Assembly: GCA_016841525.1 (NCBI GenBank)
Contig: JAENYZ010000002.1
Location: forward strand, 82,078 to 146,077
Direction: 5' to 3'
DNA: 64,000 nt
Source: Anaerolineaceae bacterium
GTDB taxonomy: Bacteria > Chloroflexota > Anaerolineae > Anaerolineales > Anaerolineaceae
Position 1 is the stretch's first letter. Each line of letters starts with the position of its first letter. This document shows, piece by piece, positions 24,990-34,171 of the stretch. The notes under the pieces are model-generated. The model ran no database searches and was not told the origin of the DNA. It saw only the letters and a program-made list of their open reading frames with translations. The translations under genes were made by a program, and so were the position numbers.

Positions 24990-24990
24990 G

Positions 24991-26280
24991 ATGGAAAAAC
25001 ATCGAGAAGTAGCCATTGTTGGCGGGTCGATTTGGGGTAATCGCGGCGCAGAAGCCATGCTGGTGACAACCATCGCCCAAATCCGGAAAGTCGGGCCCGA
25101 TACGGTTTTCAACGTCTACACCATCTACCCCGAGCGAGATCCTCTGCTGGTTTCGAATGAGAACATCCGCTTCCTGAGCGGCAAGCCCCTTGCCTTCGGG
25201 CTGATCTATTTTCCCCTGGCAGTGCTGCACAAATTGCTTTCCCTGCTTGGGGTCAAGCTCCCGCTGCCGGAAAGCCTGGCGCGCATGAAGGCGTCCTGCT
25301 GCCTGCTCGACATGGGTGGGATCACCTTCTCAGACGGGCGGACGCTTCAGCTGCTGTACAATGTCTTTTCGATCTGGCCTGCTATGCTTTTAGACGTACC
25401 GGTGGTCAAACTCTCCCAGGCAATGGGGCCCTTTGAGCAGCCGGTCAACCGCATTCTGGCACGGCATTTCCTGCCAAAATGCGATCGAGTCTTTGCACGA
25501 GGTGAGATCACCGCTGAGCATTTGAGAACGCTCAATTTGCATCGGGAAAAATTTGAGCGTGCCGCAGACATCGCCTTCTTATTCCAGCCTGAGGACAGCC
25601 TTTCCGAGGAGAACGAGTATAAACTTTCTGAACTGACGGTAAAGCTGGATGAGCGCCGTGATGACGATGCAGGCATCCTCAGTATCATCCCCAGCTCGCT
25701 GGTCTTCAACCGCTCAGCGGGGGAGGCGGGTGATTACGCAGCTAAGCTGCTGGCAATCATCGCCGCTGCCTGCCGGGAGGAGAGCCATGTGGTGGTGCTG
25801 CCCAACGCATCCCGTGCCAGCTCGAGCAAGGTGATGAACAACGACCTGGTCGTGATTGTAGCCCTGCGTGATCGGGCAGCTCGCGACCTGCCTCCCGAAA
25901 TCATGAAGAAGCTCCTCTGGGTGGACTTTGACATCAACGCCCGCGGCGTCCGCAGCCTGGTTGGAAAGACGGACGCCCTGGTGACCTCGCGCTTCCACGG
26001 CATGGTGGCGGGTTTATCCCTGTGCGTGCCCACCATGGTGATCGGCTGGTCCCACAAATACCGTGAGACCCTGGCTGATTTTGGCATGGACGGCTACGCC
26101 ATCAATTACGAAGCCGGACTGGATCAAACCCTTTCCTTATTTCGGGGATTCTGGCAAGATCGGGAGCAGATCAAAAGCCAGCTTGAAAAGTCGATTGCGG
26201 TTGTCAGGGATTCAGCCTCGATCCAATTTGAGGATCTGTGCGAGAGGCGCATTGATGGGGGATCAACTGGCAAAATATGA
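24991..26280 (+). CDS. Polysaccharide pyruvyl transferase family protein
   Basis: I chose ATG 24991, 1 bp after the previous stop; the frame is open upstream to 24805 but that part is out-of-frame overlap with the FrhB-like gene. The 429-residue protein starts VAIVGGSIWGNRGAEAML, the glycine-rich N-terminal motif of the family, and has DMGGITFSDG, KLSQAMGPFE and the C-terminal VTSRFHGMVAGLSLCVPT. Members transfer pyruvate from phosphoenolpyruvate to a sugar of a surface polymer, giving it negative charge. The stop overlaps the next gene by 4 bp (ATGA). Confidence 0.85.
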   Translation: MEKHREVAIVGGSIWGNRGAEAMLVTTIAQIRKVGPDTVFNVYTIYPERDPLLVSNENIRFLSGKPLAFGLIYFPLAVLHKLLSLLGVKLPLPESLARMKASCCLLDMGGITFSDGRTLQLLYNVFSIWPAMLLDVPVVKLSQAMGPFEQPVNRILARHFLPKCDRVFARGEITAEHLRTLNLHREKFERAADIAFLFQPEDSLSEENEYKLSELTVKLDERRDDDAGILSIIPSSLVFNRSAGEAGDYAAKLLAIIAAACREESHVVVLPNASRASSSKVMNNDLVVIVALRDRAARDLPPEIMKKLLWVDFDINARGVRSLVGKTDALVTSRFHGMVAGLSLCVPTMVIGWSHKYRETLADFGMDGYAINYEAGLDQTLSLFRGFWQDREQIKSQLEKSIAVVRDSASIQFEDLCERRIDGGSTGKI

Positions 26281-27227
26281 AATTTCTTAAGGGTTCCTGG
26301 AATCTCATCAAAATCCTACTGACGATACTGGTCATCTTGTTTTTTGTTTTTTACTTCATCAACAACCGGTCGGATTTTTCAGCCGTATTCAGTACCCCCC
26401 TGCACATCGTTTTGGCTTTATTCGCCCTTAACAGCCTTCATTTTTTCCTGAACGGCTTATTTATTTTGAACATTCTCAAAAGCTTTGGTCACCAAATAAA
26501 AACGCTTGAATCCTTCTACATTTCAACCATCTCATCCTTCGGGAACAATTTCATCCCCATGCAGGGCGGCGCAGTGATTCGCTCGGTTTACCTGAAGAAA
26601 ACCCTGAACTTCCCTTATGCGCACTTCGTCTCTTCACTGTACGGCAATTACATCATCATTTTTGGTGTGAATGCCTTCTTTGCATTGATAACACTGTTCT
26701 TGATCCACCGCAGCATGGCATCTGTCCCCCTTTTGCTGTTTTTGTTTTTCGGGCTGCTTTTCACTGCAATGCTGGTATTAGCCCTGGTGAGGATAAGGAT
26801 TGATCCAGATAAACTGTCGAGATTTACGCTGATGAACAAAGCGCGCCAGGTGCTTCACCGAATTCTTGAGGGGTGGGCGAGGATTTCGGGGGATAAGGGG
26901 CTGCTGCTGAATTTAGTCTTGATCACAGTGATCAATCTTGGGGTAATGGCTGCCCTATTTGGATTGCAATTTTCCGCATTGGGGCTTGGCGGAAATCCCC
27001 TGGCGGTGCTGCTTTATAATTGCCTCTCAGGGGTGTCACTGCTGGTCAGCCTGACGCCTGGGGCGCTGGGGGTGCGGGAGGGGATTTTTTTCCTCACCTC
27101 GGACGTACTGGGCTTGACAGAAGGGGGGATCATGCAGCTGGCGCTGCTCGATCGGGGCGTCACCATGCTGACGCTGTTTTTCTGGTTCATCGTTCTTTCC
27201 GGGTGGAAATCCTTTACGAAAGATTAA
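26277..27227 (+). CDS. Flippase-like integral membrane protein (UPF0104/LPG synthase TM family)
   Basis: The start overlaps the previous stop (ATGA at 26277-26280), showing translational coupling. This 316-residue protein has about eight hydrophobic segments and family words SSFGNNFIPMQGGAVIR, LSGVSLLVSLTPGALGVREG and LLDRGVTMLTLFFWF. The family comprises the membrane part of lysylphosphatidylglycerol synthases and AglD-like proteins, and is often found in glycan clusters where a lipid-carrier or flippase role is suspected. A decayed copy of its C-terminal end is present at 34580-34703. It ends the FrhB/pyruvyl transferase operon. Confidence 0.8.
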   Translation: MKFLKGSWNLIKILLTILVILFFVFYFINNRSDFSAVFSTPLHIVLALFALNSLHFFLNGLFILNILKSFGHQIKTLESFYISTISSFGNNFIPMQGGAVIRSVYLKKTLNFPYAHFVSSLYGNYIIIFGVNAFFALITLFLIHRSMASVPLLLFLFFGLLFTAMLVLALVRIRIDPDKLSRFTLMNKARQVLHRILEGWARISGDKGLLLNLVLITVINLGVMAALFGLQFSALGLGGNPLAVLLYNCLSGVSLLVSLTPGALGVREGIFFLTSDVLGLTEGGIMQLALLDRGVTMLTLFFWFIVLSGWKSFTKD

Positions 27228-27250
27228 CCGCGAAACCCGACAAAGATTTG

Positions 27251-28645
27251 CTAAGGTTTAAACCAGTCTAAAAAGATGGCCTTATAACGCAGGATGAAGG
27301 TCAATGGACCGGTGACAAAATAAAGGCCTAAGATGACAAACAAAATGGGGATGCGGATGCGTTTTATGGGGATTGACAGCAGGACCTTTGTGAGAGCGAT
27401 ATAAGCGATGGTAATCACCGGGAAGATATAGCGCCCCTGCAGGGCAATGGTTCTGAACCCGAAGGTCAGCTCAAAATCGTAATTTTTCAAGAACAGGGTC
27501 AAACCATAAAAAACCAGGATGCCCAAAAAGCTGAGGATTTTGAGGTTGAAATCCCGATAAAAAAGGATGGCAATCAGCAGGACGCTGTAGAACAGGACCA
27601 TGTGTGCGATTTGCACCGTTTGAGGATAGTAGGTGCGAAAACCCAAAATGCCGTAAATGCGCATGATCAGGGTTGGCAGCCACAATGTGAAGAAATAGCG
27701 GATTGGGTCTGGATAACCCTGCCGGATGCTTTCAATGAGTGTCAATTTCTGTTCCAGGCCAATGCTTTCCAAACGCACCTCAAACACGCTCAGGGCACAT
27801 TGTTCTTGCGTCAGGATCGATTCGCAGGGCGGCAGGATGGCTTGATGTTTGACCAGGTTGACGCCGTAGATCGCCAGGTTGCCGGCAGCCAGCAGGGTAA
27901 ACAGGGTGAGCAGTGCCCATTGCGCCCATCCCTGGATTTTGATCGGGAGGATCGACTCCCGATTCTTGACCAGGAAAATGAGCCAGGCAATACCCATCGC
28001 TAATGCCAGGGGCAGGACGGTGTACTTGGTTAAGGTGCCCAGGGCGATGCTGATCATCCACGCCAGGCTGTTGGGCAGAAATGCTTTATGGTTTAATACG
28101 CGCGCCAGGAAGTACAGACCTGCCGTGCACAACAGGTTCACCAGGTTGTCGTAATTGATTCCGCCCGATATAAACACGAACATCAGCGTATTCGTCAGCA
28201 GGAAGACGGGCAGTAAGCGCCACCATTTTTGGGTGATGAATTCCTTTGAAAGGAGATAAGCAAAGCAGACCGTACCCGCCGCATACAGCACGCTGAGCAT
28301 GCGCAGGGCGTACCAGATGGGGGCTTCGGTTTGGGGCTTGAAGAGGTGCTTGAAGACGTTGATGACACTGCCGTTGATCCAGTAATAGAGGAAGGGGTTT
28401 TGCTTGATGTAAACGCCCTTGACGTAAATCGCCTCAACATTGTCTTCGGGGATGCCCAGGGTGGTGGCAAAGTGCTTGGATAAATTATAGTGGACCGTAC
28501 CGTCGGGGATGATGCCGCCCTTGAGGTTCAGGGCGAGATAGGTGGCGTAGGCGATAAAGATGGTGAGGAGCAGGAGAAAGAGGATTGTTTCGCCGTGAGA
28601 GTGCCAGAGTTTTTTTAGTTTTGTCTTGTTGGTTCCGTTTTCCAT
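27251..28645 (-). CDS. Polytopic membrane glycosyltransferase-like protein (GT-C type)
   Basis: This 464-residue protein has about eleven hydrophobic segments after a short basic N-terminus. The first outer loop contains GGIIPDGTVHYNLSKHF with acidic and histidine residues where GT-C (PMT/ArnT-like) enzymes bind a polyprenyl-phosphate sugar and metal. Another loop has IKQNPFLYYWINGSVINVF. It resembles DUF2142/GT39-like proteins, but I cannot assign a donor or acceptor. It is convergent with the flippase-like gene (23 bp between stops) and has its own upstream region to 28893. Confidence 0.7.
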   Translation of the reverse strand: MENGTNKTKLKKLWHSHGETILFLLLLTIFIAYATYLALNLKGGIIPDGTVHYNLSKHFATTLGIPEDNVEAIYVKGVYIKQNPFLYYWINGSVINVFKHLFKPQTEAPIWYALRMLSVLYAAGTVCFAYLLSKEFITQKWWRLLPVFLLTNTLMFVFISGGINYDNLVNLLCTAGLYFLARVLNHKAFLPNSLAWMISIALGTLTKYTVLPLALAMGIAWLIFLVKNRESILPIKIQGWAQWALLTLFTLLAAGNLAIYGVNLVKHQAILPPCESILTQEQCALSVFEVRLESIGLEQKLTLIESIRQGYPDPIRYFFTLWLPTLIMRIYGILGFRTYYPQTVQIAHMVLFYSVLLIAILFYRDFNLKILSFLGILVFYGLTLFLKNYDFELTFGFRTIALQGRYIFPVITIAYIALTKVLLSIPIKRIRIPILFVILGLYFVTGPLTFILRYKAIFLDWFKP

Positions 28646-28893
28646 TTTAAGGGCCTGATGATCTTGTGCGGGCGGGTTAGGACTTGCTTTATCTGTTAAA
28701 ATATTATCATAACTGCATTTAGGTATTATACAGATTATTTGGCTCAGTTTGATGGATTGGGTATCACCATGCTGATAAGCGCTGATATAGTTTATAATTT
28801 TGTTGATGACTAAGTTTTACTTAAATAAGATGATTTCAAGAACGGACTACCACATCGCAAGGAAATTGTTTAATTATGAAAGAGGTTGATTAA

Positions 28894-30660
28894 TTGTTTG
28901 TCACTTTAAGAAATTATTTGAAGACCGAATACTTTTTTCCAAACGTTCTTGTGCCGTTAATAGCATTAGCTTTATGTGGTGTTTCATTTTTGTTATTTAT
29001 TTCTCGTTACCTTACAACGGGAGTAAGTTATTTTTTTATTCTATTTTTTCTTAAATATTTGATGTACCTCATCTCAGGTTTAGTTATCACTCATTTTTTA
29101 TATTATCTAATTTTTTTGCGAAATAAACAGGATAAAACAAAATTTCCACATACTAACAAAAAATTTTTCTTCAACGATTTTATTCTTTTATTGCTCCCAT
29201 TAATTCCAGTTGTTCAATATATTTTCAATAATCTTGAAATTGTAGGTTTTCAAGAATCATTGAAGGTCTTGATCATTTTTGTTTTATTGTCAATTTTATA
29301 TATTTATATTATCCCACTTATATTTAGTAAATTTGGGTCAATGCGGACAATGATGTCAGTTGGTTTGTCTTTTGCTTTTACAATAACAAGTATGCCGGCG
29401 TTAAGTAAAATCTTTGGTTGGTATCTTCAGGGGAATTTTCTTATTCAATTGGTTTATTTCCTAATAGTTATTTTTATCATCTGGACATTATTTAGTGAAA
29501 AAACTAAAAAGATACTTTACATTGTTATTCTTATAAACTTTGTGATTAGCAGTATTTCGCCTTTTGTTTCACAAAAAGTAGAATTTGTCCCCAGCGATAT
29601 TACAAATTCATATGAAAACCATCCATTAGTATCGTCCATTGATGGAAGAATTCCTTTGGTTTCACCAAATATTTATTTTCTTGTTTATGAATCGTATGTG
29701 CCAAAGGAAACGATGTTAGGTTATGGCATTGACAATAGCATACAAGAAGATTATTTACGGAATCAAAGTTTTAAAATCTATCCAAACATTTATACAGTCG
29801 GCTCTCCAACAGTTGAATCTATGAGTAGAGTATTTAACGCATCAGTCAATTTTTATGGTTATGGGGTAAGAGGGATTTCAGGAGATGGATTACTACACAA
29901 TTTACTAAAGGATTTTGGATATAAAACGATAGGCTTATTTCCTGATTATTATATGTTTCAAGGTGTTGGATCCAATTATAATGTATCTTATCCTGAAACA
30001 AAGGATAATGAACTTAGTTCAAGTGCAAGGTTTTCTCTGGCAATATTATCGGGAGAATTTAGAGATAAATTAGTGATAAAGGGTGAAAATCCTTCACATC
30101 AACAATATTTTGAAGCAAAACAGAAAATATTTAATGAAATTAACGGAGATCAGGTTTTTCTATACACACATTCCGATTTACCTGGTCATGCTAAAGGTTT
30201 ATGGGGTTGTCTCCCGAATGAAAAGGCTTCTTATGAGGAAGATTTAAAAAGTGCAAATCTTGAGATGAGACAAGATGTGAACAGCATTATTGAAAACGAC
30301 CCTGCAGCAATAATAATAATCGCTGGTGATCATGGTCCGTATCTTACAAAAAATTGTTTCAAGACTTCAGAGGATTATAATATTTCAGAAATTGATCGTT
30401 TGGATATCCAGGATCGCTTCTCGAGCTTTCTGGCAATCAGATGGCCTGCAGAAGATTATGAAAAGTTTGATGAGATTTCTATATTGCAAGATCTGTTTCC
30501 GGCAATATTTGCATATATGTTCAAAGATGAAACGATATTGGAAGCAAAAATCAAACCTGAGATATTGACTACAGAAGTAATTTGCGGAGCAACTGTCAAG
30601 AATGGCATCATTAATGGTGGTATTAACGATGGAGAGCCTCTTTTCCTGTTTGAAAATTAA
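28894..30660 (+). CDS. Membrane sulfatase / phosphotransferase-like protein, paralogue 1
   Basis: The start is TTG 28894, with AGAGG about 10 bases upstream. Roughly seven transmembrane helices (to about residue 230) precede an outer catalytic domain of the alkaline phosphatase superfamily. Expected metal ligands are Glu266 (FLVYESYVP) and Asp479-His480 (IIAGDHGPYL). The likely nucleophile is Thr306 in GSPTVESMSRVFN, at the place of Thr in LtaS/EptA-like enzymes. Further marks are YTHSDLPGHA and RLDIQDRFSSFLAIRWP. Such enzymes move phosphoglycerol, phosphoethanolamine or sulfate groups on surface polymers; the substrate is unknown. The gene is very AT-rich. A paralogue lies at 32390. Confidence 0.78.
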   Translation: MFVTLRNYLKTEYFFPNVLVPLIALALCGVSFLLFISRYLTTGVSYFFILFFLKYLMYLISGLVITHFLYYLIFLRNKQDKTKFPHTNKKFFFNDFILLLLPLIPVVQYIFNNLEIVGFQESLKVLIIFVLLSILYIYIIPLIFSKFGSMRTMMSVGLSFAFTITSMPALSKIFGWYLQGNFLIQLVYFLIVIFIIWTLFSEKTKKILYIVILINFVISSISPFVSQKVEFVPSDITNSYENHPLVSSIDGRIPLVSPNIYFLVYESYVPKETMLGYGIDNSIQEDYLRNQSFKIYPNIYTVGSPTVESMSRVFNASVNFYGYGVRGISGDGLLHNLLKDFGYKTIGLFPDYYMFQGVGSNYNVSYPETKDNELSSSARFSLAILSGEFRDKLVIKGENPSHQQYFEAKQKIFNEINGDQVFLYTHSDLPGHAKGLWGCLPNEKASYEEDLKSANLEMRQDVNSIIENDPAAIIIIAGDHGPYLTKNCFKTSEDYNISEIDRLDIQDRFSSFLAIRWPAEDYEKFDEISILQDLFPAIFAYMFKDETILEAKIKPEILTTEVICGATVKNGIINGGINDGEPLFLFEN

Positions 30661-30734
30661 TTAATTATTATTACAAATATTTTTTGAATTAGACTTTATG
30701 TAGAACAAAGCAATTTTTAAGGGAGAATAATTAA

Positions 30735-32120
30735 ATGAATCAAGATGTTTCAGAGTTTTCATCTTTTCGTGATCCAAGCGGATTTTTATTTAAATCTGAA
30801 GGCATTCTCTTTCGACAAATCAATAATTCTTATAAAGACGATTATGAACATTTGATGTCTTCGGGGCTTTATGATGATTTAATTAAACAGGGCTTAATGG
30901 TGCTCCATGAAGAGGTTTTGTATATTTCAGCACCTCAGCCATCAACGGCTTATAAAATTATCAAACCACAGGAAGTTGATTTTATTTCTTATCCTTATGA
31001 GTGGTGTCTTCTTCAATTTAGGGGAGCTGCGCTGACGACCTTAAGAATTGCTAAGCTAGCGCTTGACCACGGTATGATATTGAAGGATGCCAGCGCTTAT
31101 AATATCCAGTTTCATAGAGGGCGGTGGTGTTTGATTGATACTCTTTCCTTTGAGAGATATGAAGAAGGCAAACCCTGGGTCGCCTATAAACAATTTTGCC
31201 AGCATTTCCTGGCACCAATGGCAATCATGGCGTACAAAGATATTCGATTAGGATTGATGAGCCGTTTATTCATCGATGGCATCCCGCTTGATGTTGCCTC
31301 TAAATTAATGCCTTTCCACTCAAAGTTTCGTTTTGGATTACTTACACACCTCTATCTGCACGCCCGAAGCCAAAAGCGGTATGCGGATAAGGCGGTCAGT
31401 GAAGACATGAAGAGTGGAAAATTTAATCAGCAATCTATGTTAAAGCTCTTTGAAAGCCTTCGTCAAACCGTCAAATCATTGAATACAAAATTGGATGGAA
31501 CCGAGTGGGCGAACTATTATGAAAGTACAAATTATTCCGAAAAAGCCTTCGAAGAAAAGAAGGCGATTGTTGAAAGTTTTATCGACTTGGTGAAACCCAA
31601 TACGGTTTGGGATTTAGGTGCCAATATTGGTGAATTTAGCCGAATTGCAAGCAAAAAGGGCATTTATACCATCGCCTTTGATATTGACCCGGGTGCTGTG
31701 GCGAAAAATTATATTCAGGTGAGGCAAGATCGTGATATGTATCAATTGCCGTTGATCATGGATTTAACCAACCCTTCACCTGCTTTGGGTTGGGCACATC
31801 AAGAGCGGAAAGCATTGGTGGAACGCGGCCCGGTTGACATGGTGCTGGCATTGGCGCTGATTCATCACCTGGCAATCTCAAACAACCTTCCATTTGAGAA
31901 AATCGCAAAGTTTTTGGAGAAAATATGTAAGTATTTAATCATCGAATTTATCCCAAAATCAGATTCACAGGTGGCGAAATTATTAAAATCGAGAGAAGAC
32001 ATATTTAACGACTATAATATTATCAGTTTTGAAAGCGTTTTTGCACAATGTTTTGAGATATTAAAAAAACATGCAATTCCAGGTTCGGGCCGAATAGTTT
32101 ATTTGATGAGAATCAAATAG
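30735..32120 (+). CDS. Kinase-like / SAM methyltransferase fusion protein
   Basis: ATG 30735 follows GGGAG. The N-terminal part (about 1-230) has a kinase-like catalytic loop: LKDASAYNIQF, where D and N are five apart as in D-x4-N, then CLIDTLSFE, where the Asp matches the DFG position; both lie near residues 117-140. The C-terminal part (about 250-461) is a class I methyltransferase with VWDLGANIGEFSRIA (about 290-305), FDIDPGA, and LALIHHLAIS. Cytoplasmic; no membrane segment. Kinase and methyltransferase pairs cap polysaccharide chains in WbdD, though with the opposite domain order; a similar role here is inferred. It is less AT-rich than the flanking sulfatase-like genes. Confidence 0.75.
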   Translation: MNQDVSEFSSFRDPSGFLFKSEGILFRQINNSYKDDYEHLMSSGLYDDLIKQGLMVLHEEVLYISAPQPSTAYKIIKPQEVDFISYPYEWCLLQFRGAALTTLRIAKLALDHGMILKDASAYNIQFHRGRWCLIDTLSFERYEEGKPWVAYKQFCQHFLAPMAIMAYKDIRLGLMSRLFIDGIPLDVASKLMPFHSKFRFGLLTHLYLHARSQKRYADKAVSEDMKSGKFNQQSMLKLFESLRQTVKSLNTKLDGTEWANYYESTNYSEKAFEEKKAIVESFIDLVKPNTVWDLGANIGEFSRIASKKGIYTIAFDIDPGAVAKNYIQVRQDRDMYQLPLIMDLTNPSPALGWAHQERKALVERGPVDMVLALALIHHLAISNNLPFEKIAKFLEKICKYLIIEFIPKSDSQVAKLLKSREDIFNDYNIISFESVFAQCFEILKKHAIPGSGRIVYLMRIK

Positions 32121-32152
32121 TTTTTTTGTTGGAAAGAATAAAAGGAGATTTT

Positions 32153-32383
32153 ATGAACTCAAATATATTTTTTAGACCGCTGCTGTACCTTGACCCGGGA
32201 ACGGGTAGTTTCATCATCCAAATATTGCTGGCTGGTCTATTAGGCATTGGCGTGGCAGTAAAAGTGTATTGGAAGAAGATCGTGTCTTTCTTTAAGGGGA
32301 ATAAAGAAGACAGTAACCTCGATCGTTTGGATGAAATTGACGAATATGGCGGTGATCCAAAAATTTCTAATGTTGATGGTTGA
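32153..32383 (+). CDS. Small membrane protein with YLDPGTGS motif
   Basis: I chose ATG 32153 because AAGGAG lies 6 bases upstream; an upstream TTG 32126 lacks one. The 76-residue protein has LLYLDPGTGSFIIQ before a single hydrophobic helix (LLAGLLGIGVAVKVYW), then a basic patch and an acidic tail (DRLDEIDEYGGDP). Small proteins with this motif are widespread and, as far as I recall, often lie by polysaccharide or methyltransferase genes, but I know no function. It sits between the kinase/methyltransferase gene (32 bp) and the second sulfatase-like gene (6 bp), so all three are probably co-transcribed. Confidence 0.72.
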   Translation: MNSNIFFRPLLYLDPGTGSFIIQILLAGLLGIGVAVKVYWKKIVSFFKGNKEDSNLDRLDEIDEYGGDPKISNVDG

Positions 32384-32389
32384 TAAATC

Positions 32390-34171
32390 ATGTGTGATAA
32401 ATATCTAGAGGAGGGTTATCGTTATGGGAAAAGGATTGAAAAATTCCTAAAACTTGAACATTTTATACCAAATGTACTTATACCTTTATTAATCTTAGCA
32501 GTTTACAGCGGCTCTTTTACTATCATTTACGTTAAATATATTACTGAAGGAATAAATAGCATATTTTCAGGCGCATTATTTATTCTTTTATTACCTTTTA
32601 TAATAAGCTTGCTAATAATTTATTTACTATTTTTTATCAATAAAAAATTAATAAAGGGTGAAAACATTTCGTTTGAACTTTCTTTGAAAAAGTCATGGGA
32701 TGTCAATCTTCTTCTACTAGTATTGCCCCTAACACCTGTTATTCAATATTTATTAAATAATCTTGACATCTTATCTTGGGTGGACAGACTACTAATAGTG
32801 TTTTTCTTTGTAATGTTTTGCGGACTATATATTTACGTGTTCCCGTTTGTGTTTAGAAAAATCAGTCCAATTCGAACTTCAACTGCAATAGGCCTGGCTT
32901 TTGTTACTACTATTACAAGCATGCCATCATTGATTCAAGAATTTAATTGGTATGTAGAATCAAAAATTTACATTCCTTTAGTTTTTTTTGCTGGGATATT
33001 AATATTTACATGGATTCTGTACAACACAAAATTCAAGAAGGTGTGTTATATTTTTATGGTGATTAACTTAATAGTTAACAGTTCTATTCAATTATTTTCT
33101 AAGGACGGCGGCAATAAACTCAATACCCCCACTGCTGACTTTGAGGAAAACAAATTATCGTCATTAACCAATGATAGGTTGCCTCCCAAAACCCCAAACA
33201 TTTATTTTCTTATTTATGAATCTTATGTGCCAAATGAAACGATGCGAGGATATGGTATCGATAACAGCGCACAAGAGGAATACTTGCGAGAACAGGGTTT
33301 CGTTATATATCCAAACGTTTACTCAGTTGGATCACCTTCGATAGAATCTTTGAGCAGGGTATTTAATGTTTCTACAGAGTTTTATGGTAAAAAAAGGAGA
33401 TCTGTTTCAGGTGATGGGGTGGTACAGAACATTCTCAGAAATTTCGGTTATAAAACATTTGGAATTTCTGCAAATGACTGGATATTTTTGGGTACGGGAT
33501 CAAGCTACGATTATTCGTTCCCAGAGACTGAAAATTTGGCTTCCTATGAACTTTTATCCTTAGCGATATTACATGGCGAGTTAAGTTTTGACCTGATATT
33601 TGAAGATGTTTCCCACGAGCAATATATTGAAACAAAACAGAGTTATCTTCGAATGAATTTTACTAATCCGGTTTTATTTTATTCACATTCTGATTTTCCT
33701 GGACACTCAACAATGGCATGTAGCCCAGATGAAATAAATTTATATGAAGAAGATCTTTTAGTCGCTAATCATGAAATGGAACAAGATATCAAAACAATTA
33801 AAGAAATGGACCCGGGTGCAATCATTGTAATTGCCGGTGACCACGGGCCTTACCTGACAAAAAGTTGTTTTAAAACCGGTAGAGATTATGATATCTCTGA
33901 AATATCGCGTTTGGATATTCAGGATCGATTTGCTACATTCTTAGCGATCAGGTGGCCAACGATAGAATATAAAAATTTCGATGATATCGTTGTTTTACAG
34001 GATTTATTTCCAGTAATATTTACTTACATTTTTGATGATGGTAAAATTTTGGAGTCAAAAATTGAGCAAGATATAATAGACACTTATCAGATAAGTGGGG
34101 TTACTGTAAAAAATGGACTCATTTATGGAGGCATTAATGATGGTGAGCCTCTTTTTCTGATTAAAAAATAA
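32390..34171 (+). CDS. Membrane sulfatase / phosphotransferase-like protein, paralogue 2
   Basis: It is a 593-residue paralogue of the protein at 28894, with the same membrane part and the same outer domain order. Glu277 (FLIYESYVP), Asp484-His485 (VIAGDHGPYL), and YSHSDFPGHS are kept. The expected nucleophile position is Ser317 (GSPSIESLSRVFN) instead of Thr. The two proteins match over long stretches, such as RLDIQDRF and FLAIRWP, and over the C-terminal GGINDGEPLFL. The difference suggests either changed chemistry or simple Ser/Thr exchange. Very AT-rich, like its partner. It follows the small YLDPGTGS gene by 6 bp. Confidence 0.78.
   Translation: MCDKYLEEGYRYGKRIEKFLKLEHFIPNVLIPLLILAVYSGSFTIIYVKYITEGINSIFSGALFILLLPFIISLLIIYLLFFINKKLIKGENISFELSLKKSWDVNLLLLVLPLTPVIQYLLNNLDILSWVDRLLIVFFFVMFCGLYIYVFPFVFRKISPIRTSTAIGLAFVTTITSMPSLIQEFNWYVESKIYIPLVFFAGILIFTWILYNTKFKKVCYIFMVINLIVNSSIQLFSKDGGNKLNTPTADFEENKLSSLTNDRLPPKTPNIYFLIYESYVPNETMRGYGIDNSAQEEYLREQGFVIYPNVYSVGSPSIESLSRVFNVSTEFYGKKRRSVSGDGVVQNILRNFGYKTFGISANDWIFLGTGSSYDYSFPETENLASYELLSLAILHGELSFDLIFEDVSHEQYIETKQSYLRMNFTNPVLFYSHSDFPGHSTMACSPDEINLYEEDLLVANHEMEQDIKTIKEMDPGAIIVIAGDHGPYLTKSCFKTGRDYDISEISRLDIQDRFATFLAIRWPTIEYKNFDDIVVLQDLFPVIFTYIFDDGKILESKIEQDIIDTYQISGVTVKNGLIYGGINDGEPLFLIKK

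Noticed and set aside
24805-24990. Longer start for the pyruvyl transferase gene
   Set aside because: The added residues are Trp/Ser/Arg-rich, overlap the FrhB-like gene in another frame, and the family N-terminus begins at ATG 24991.
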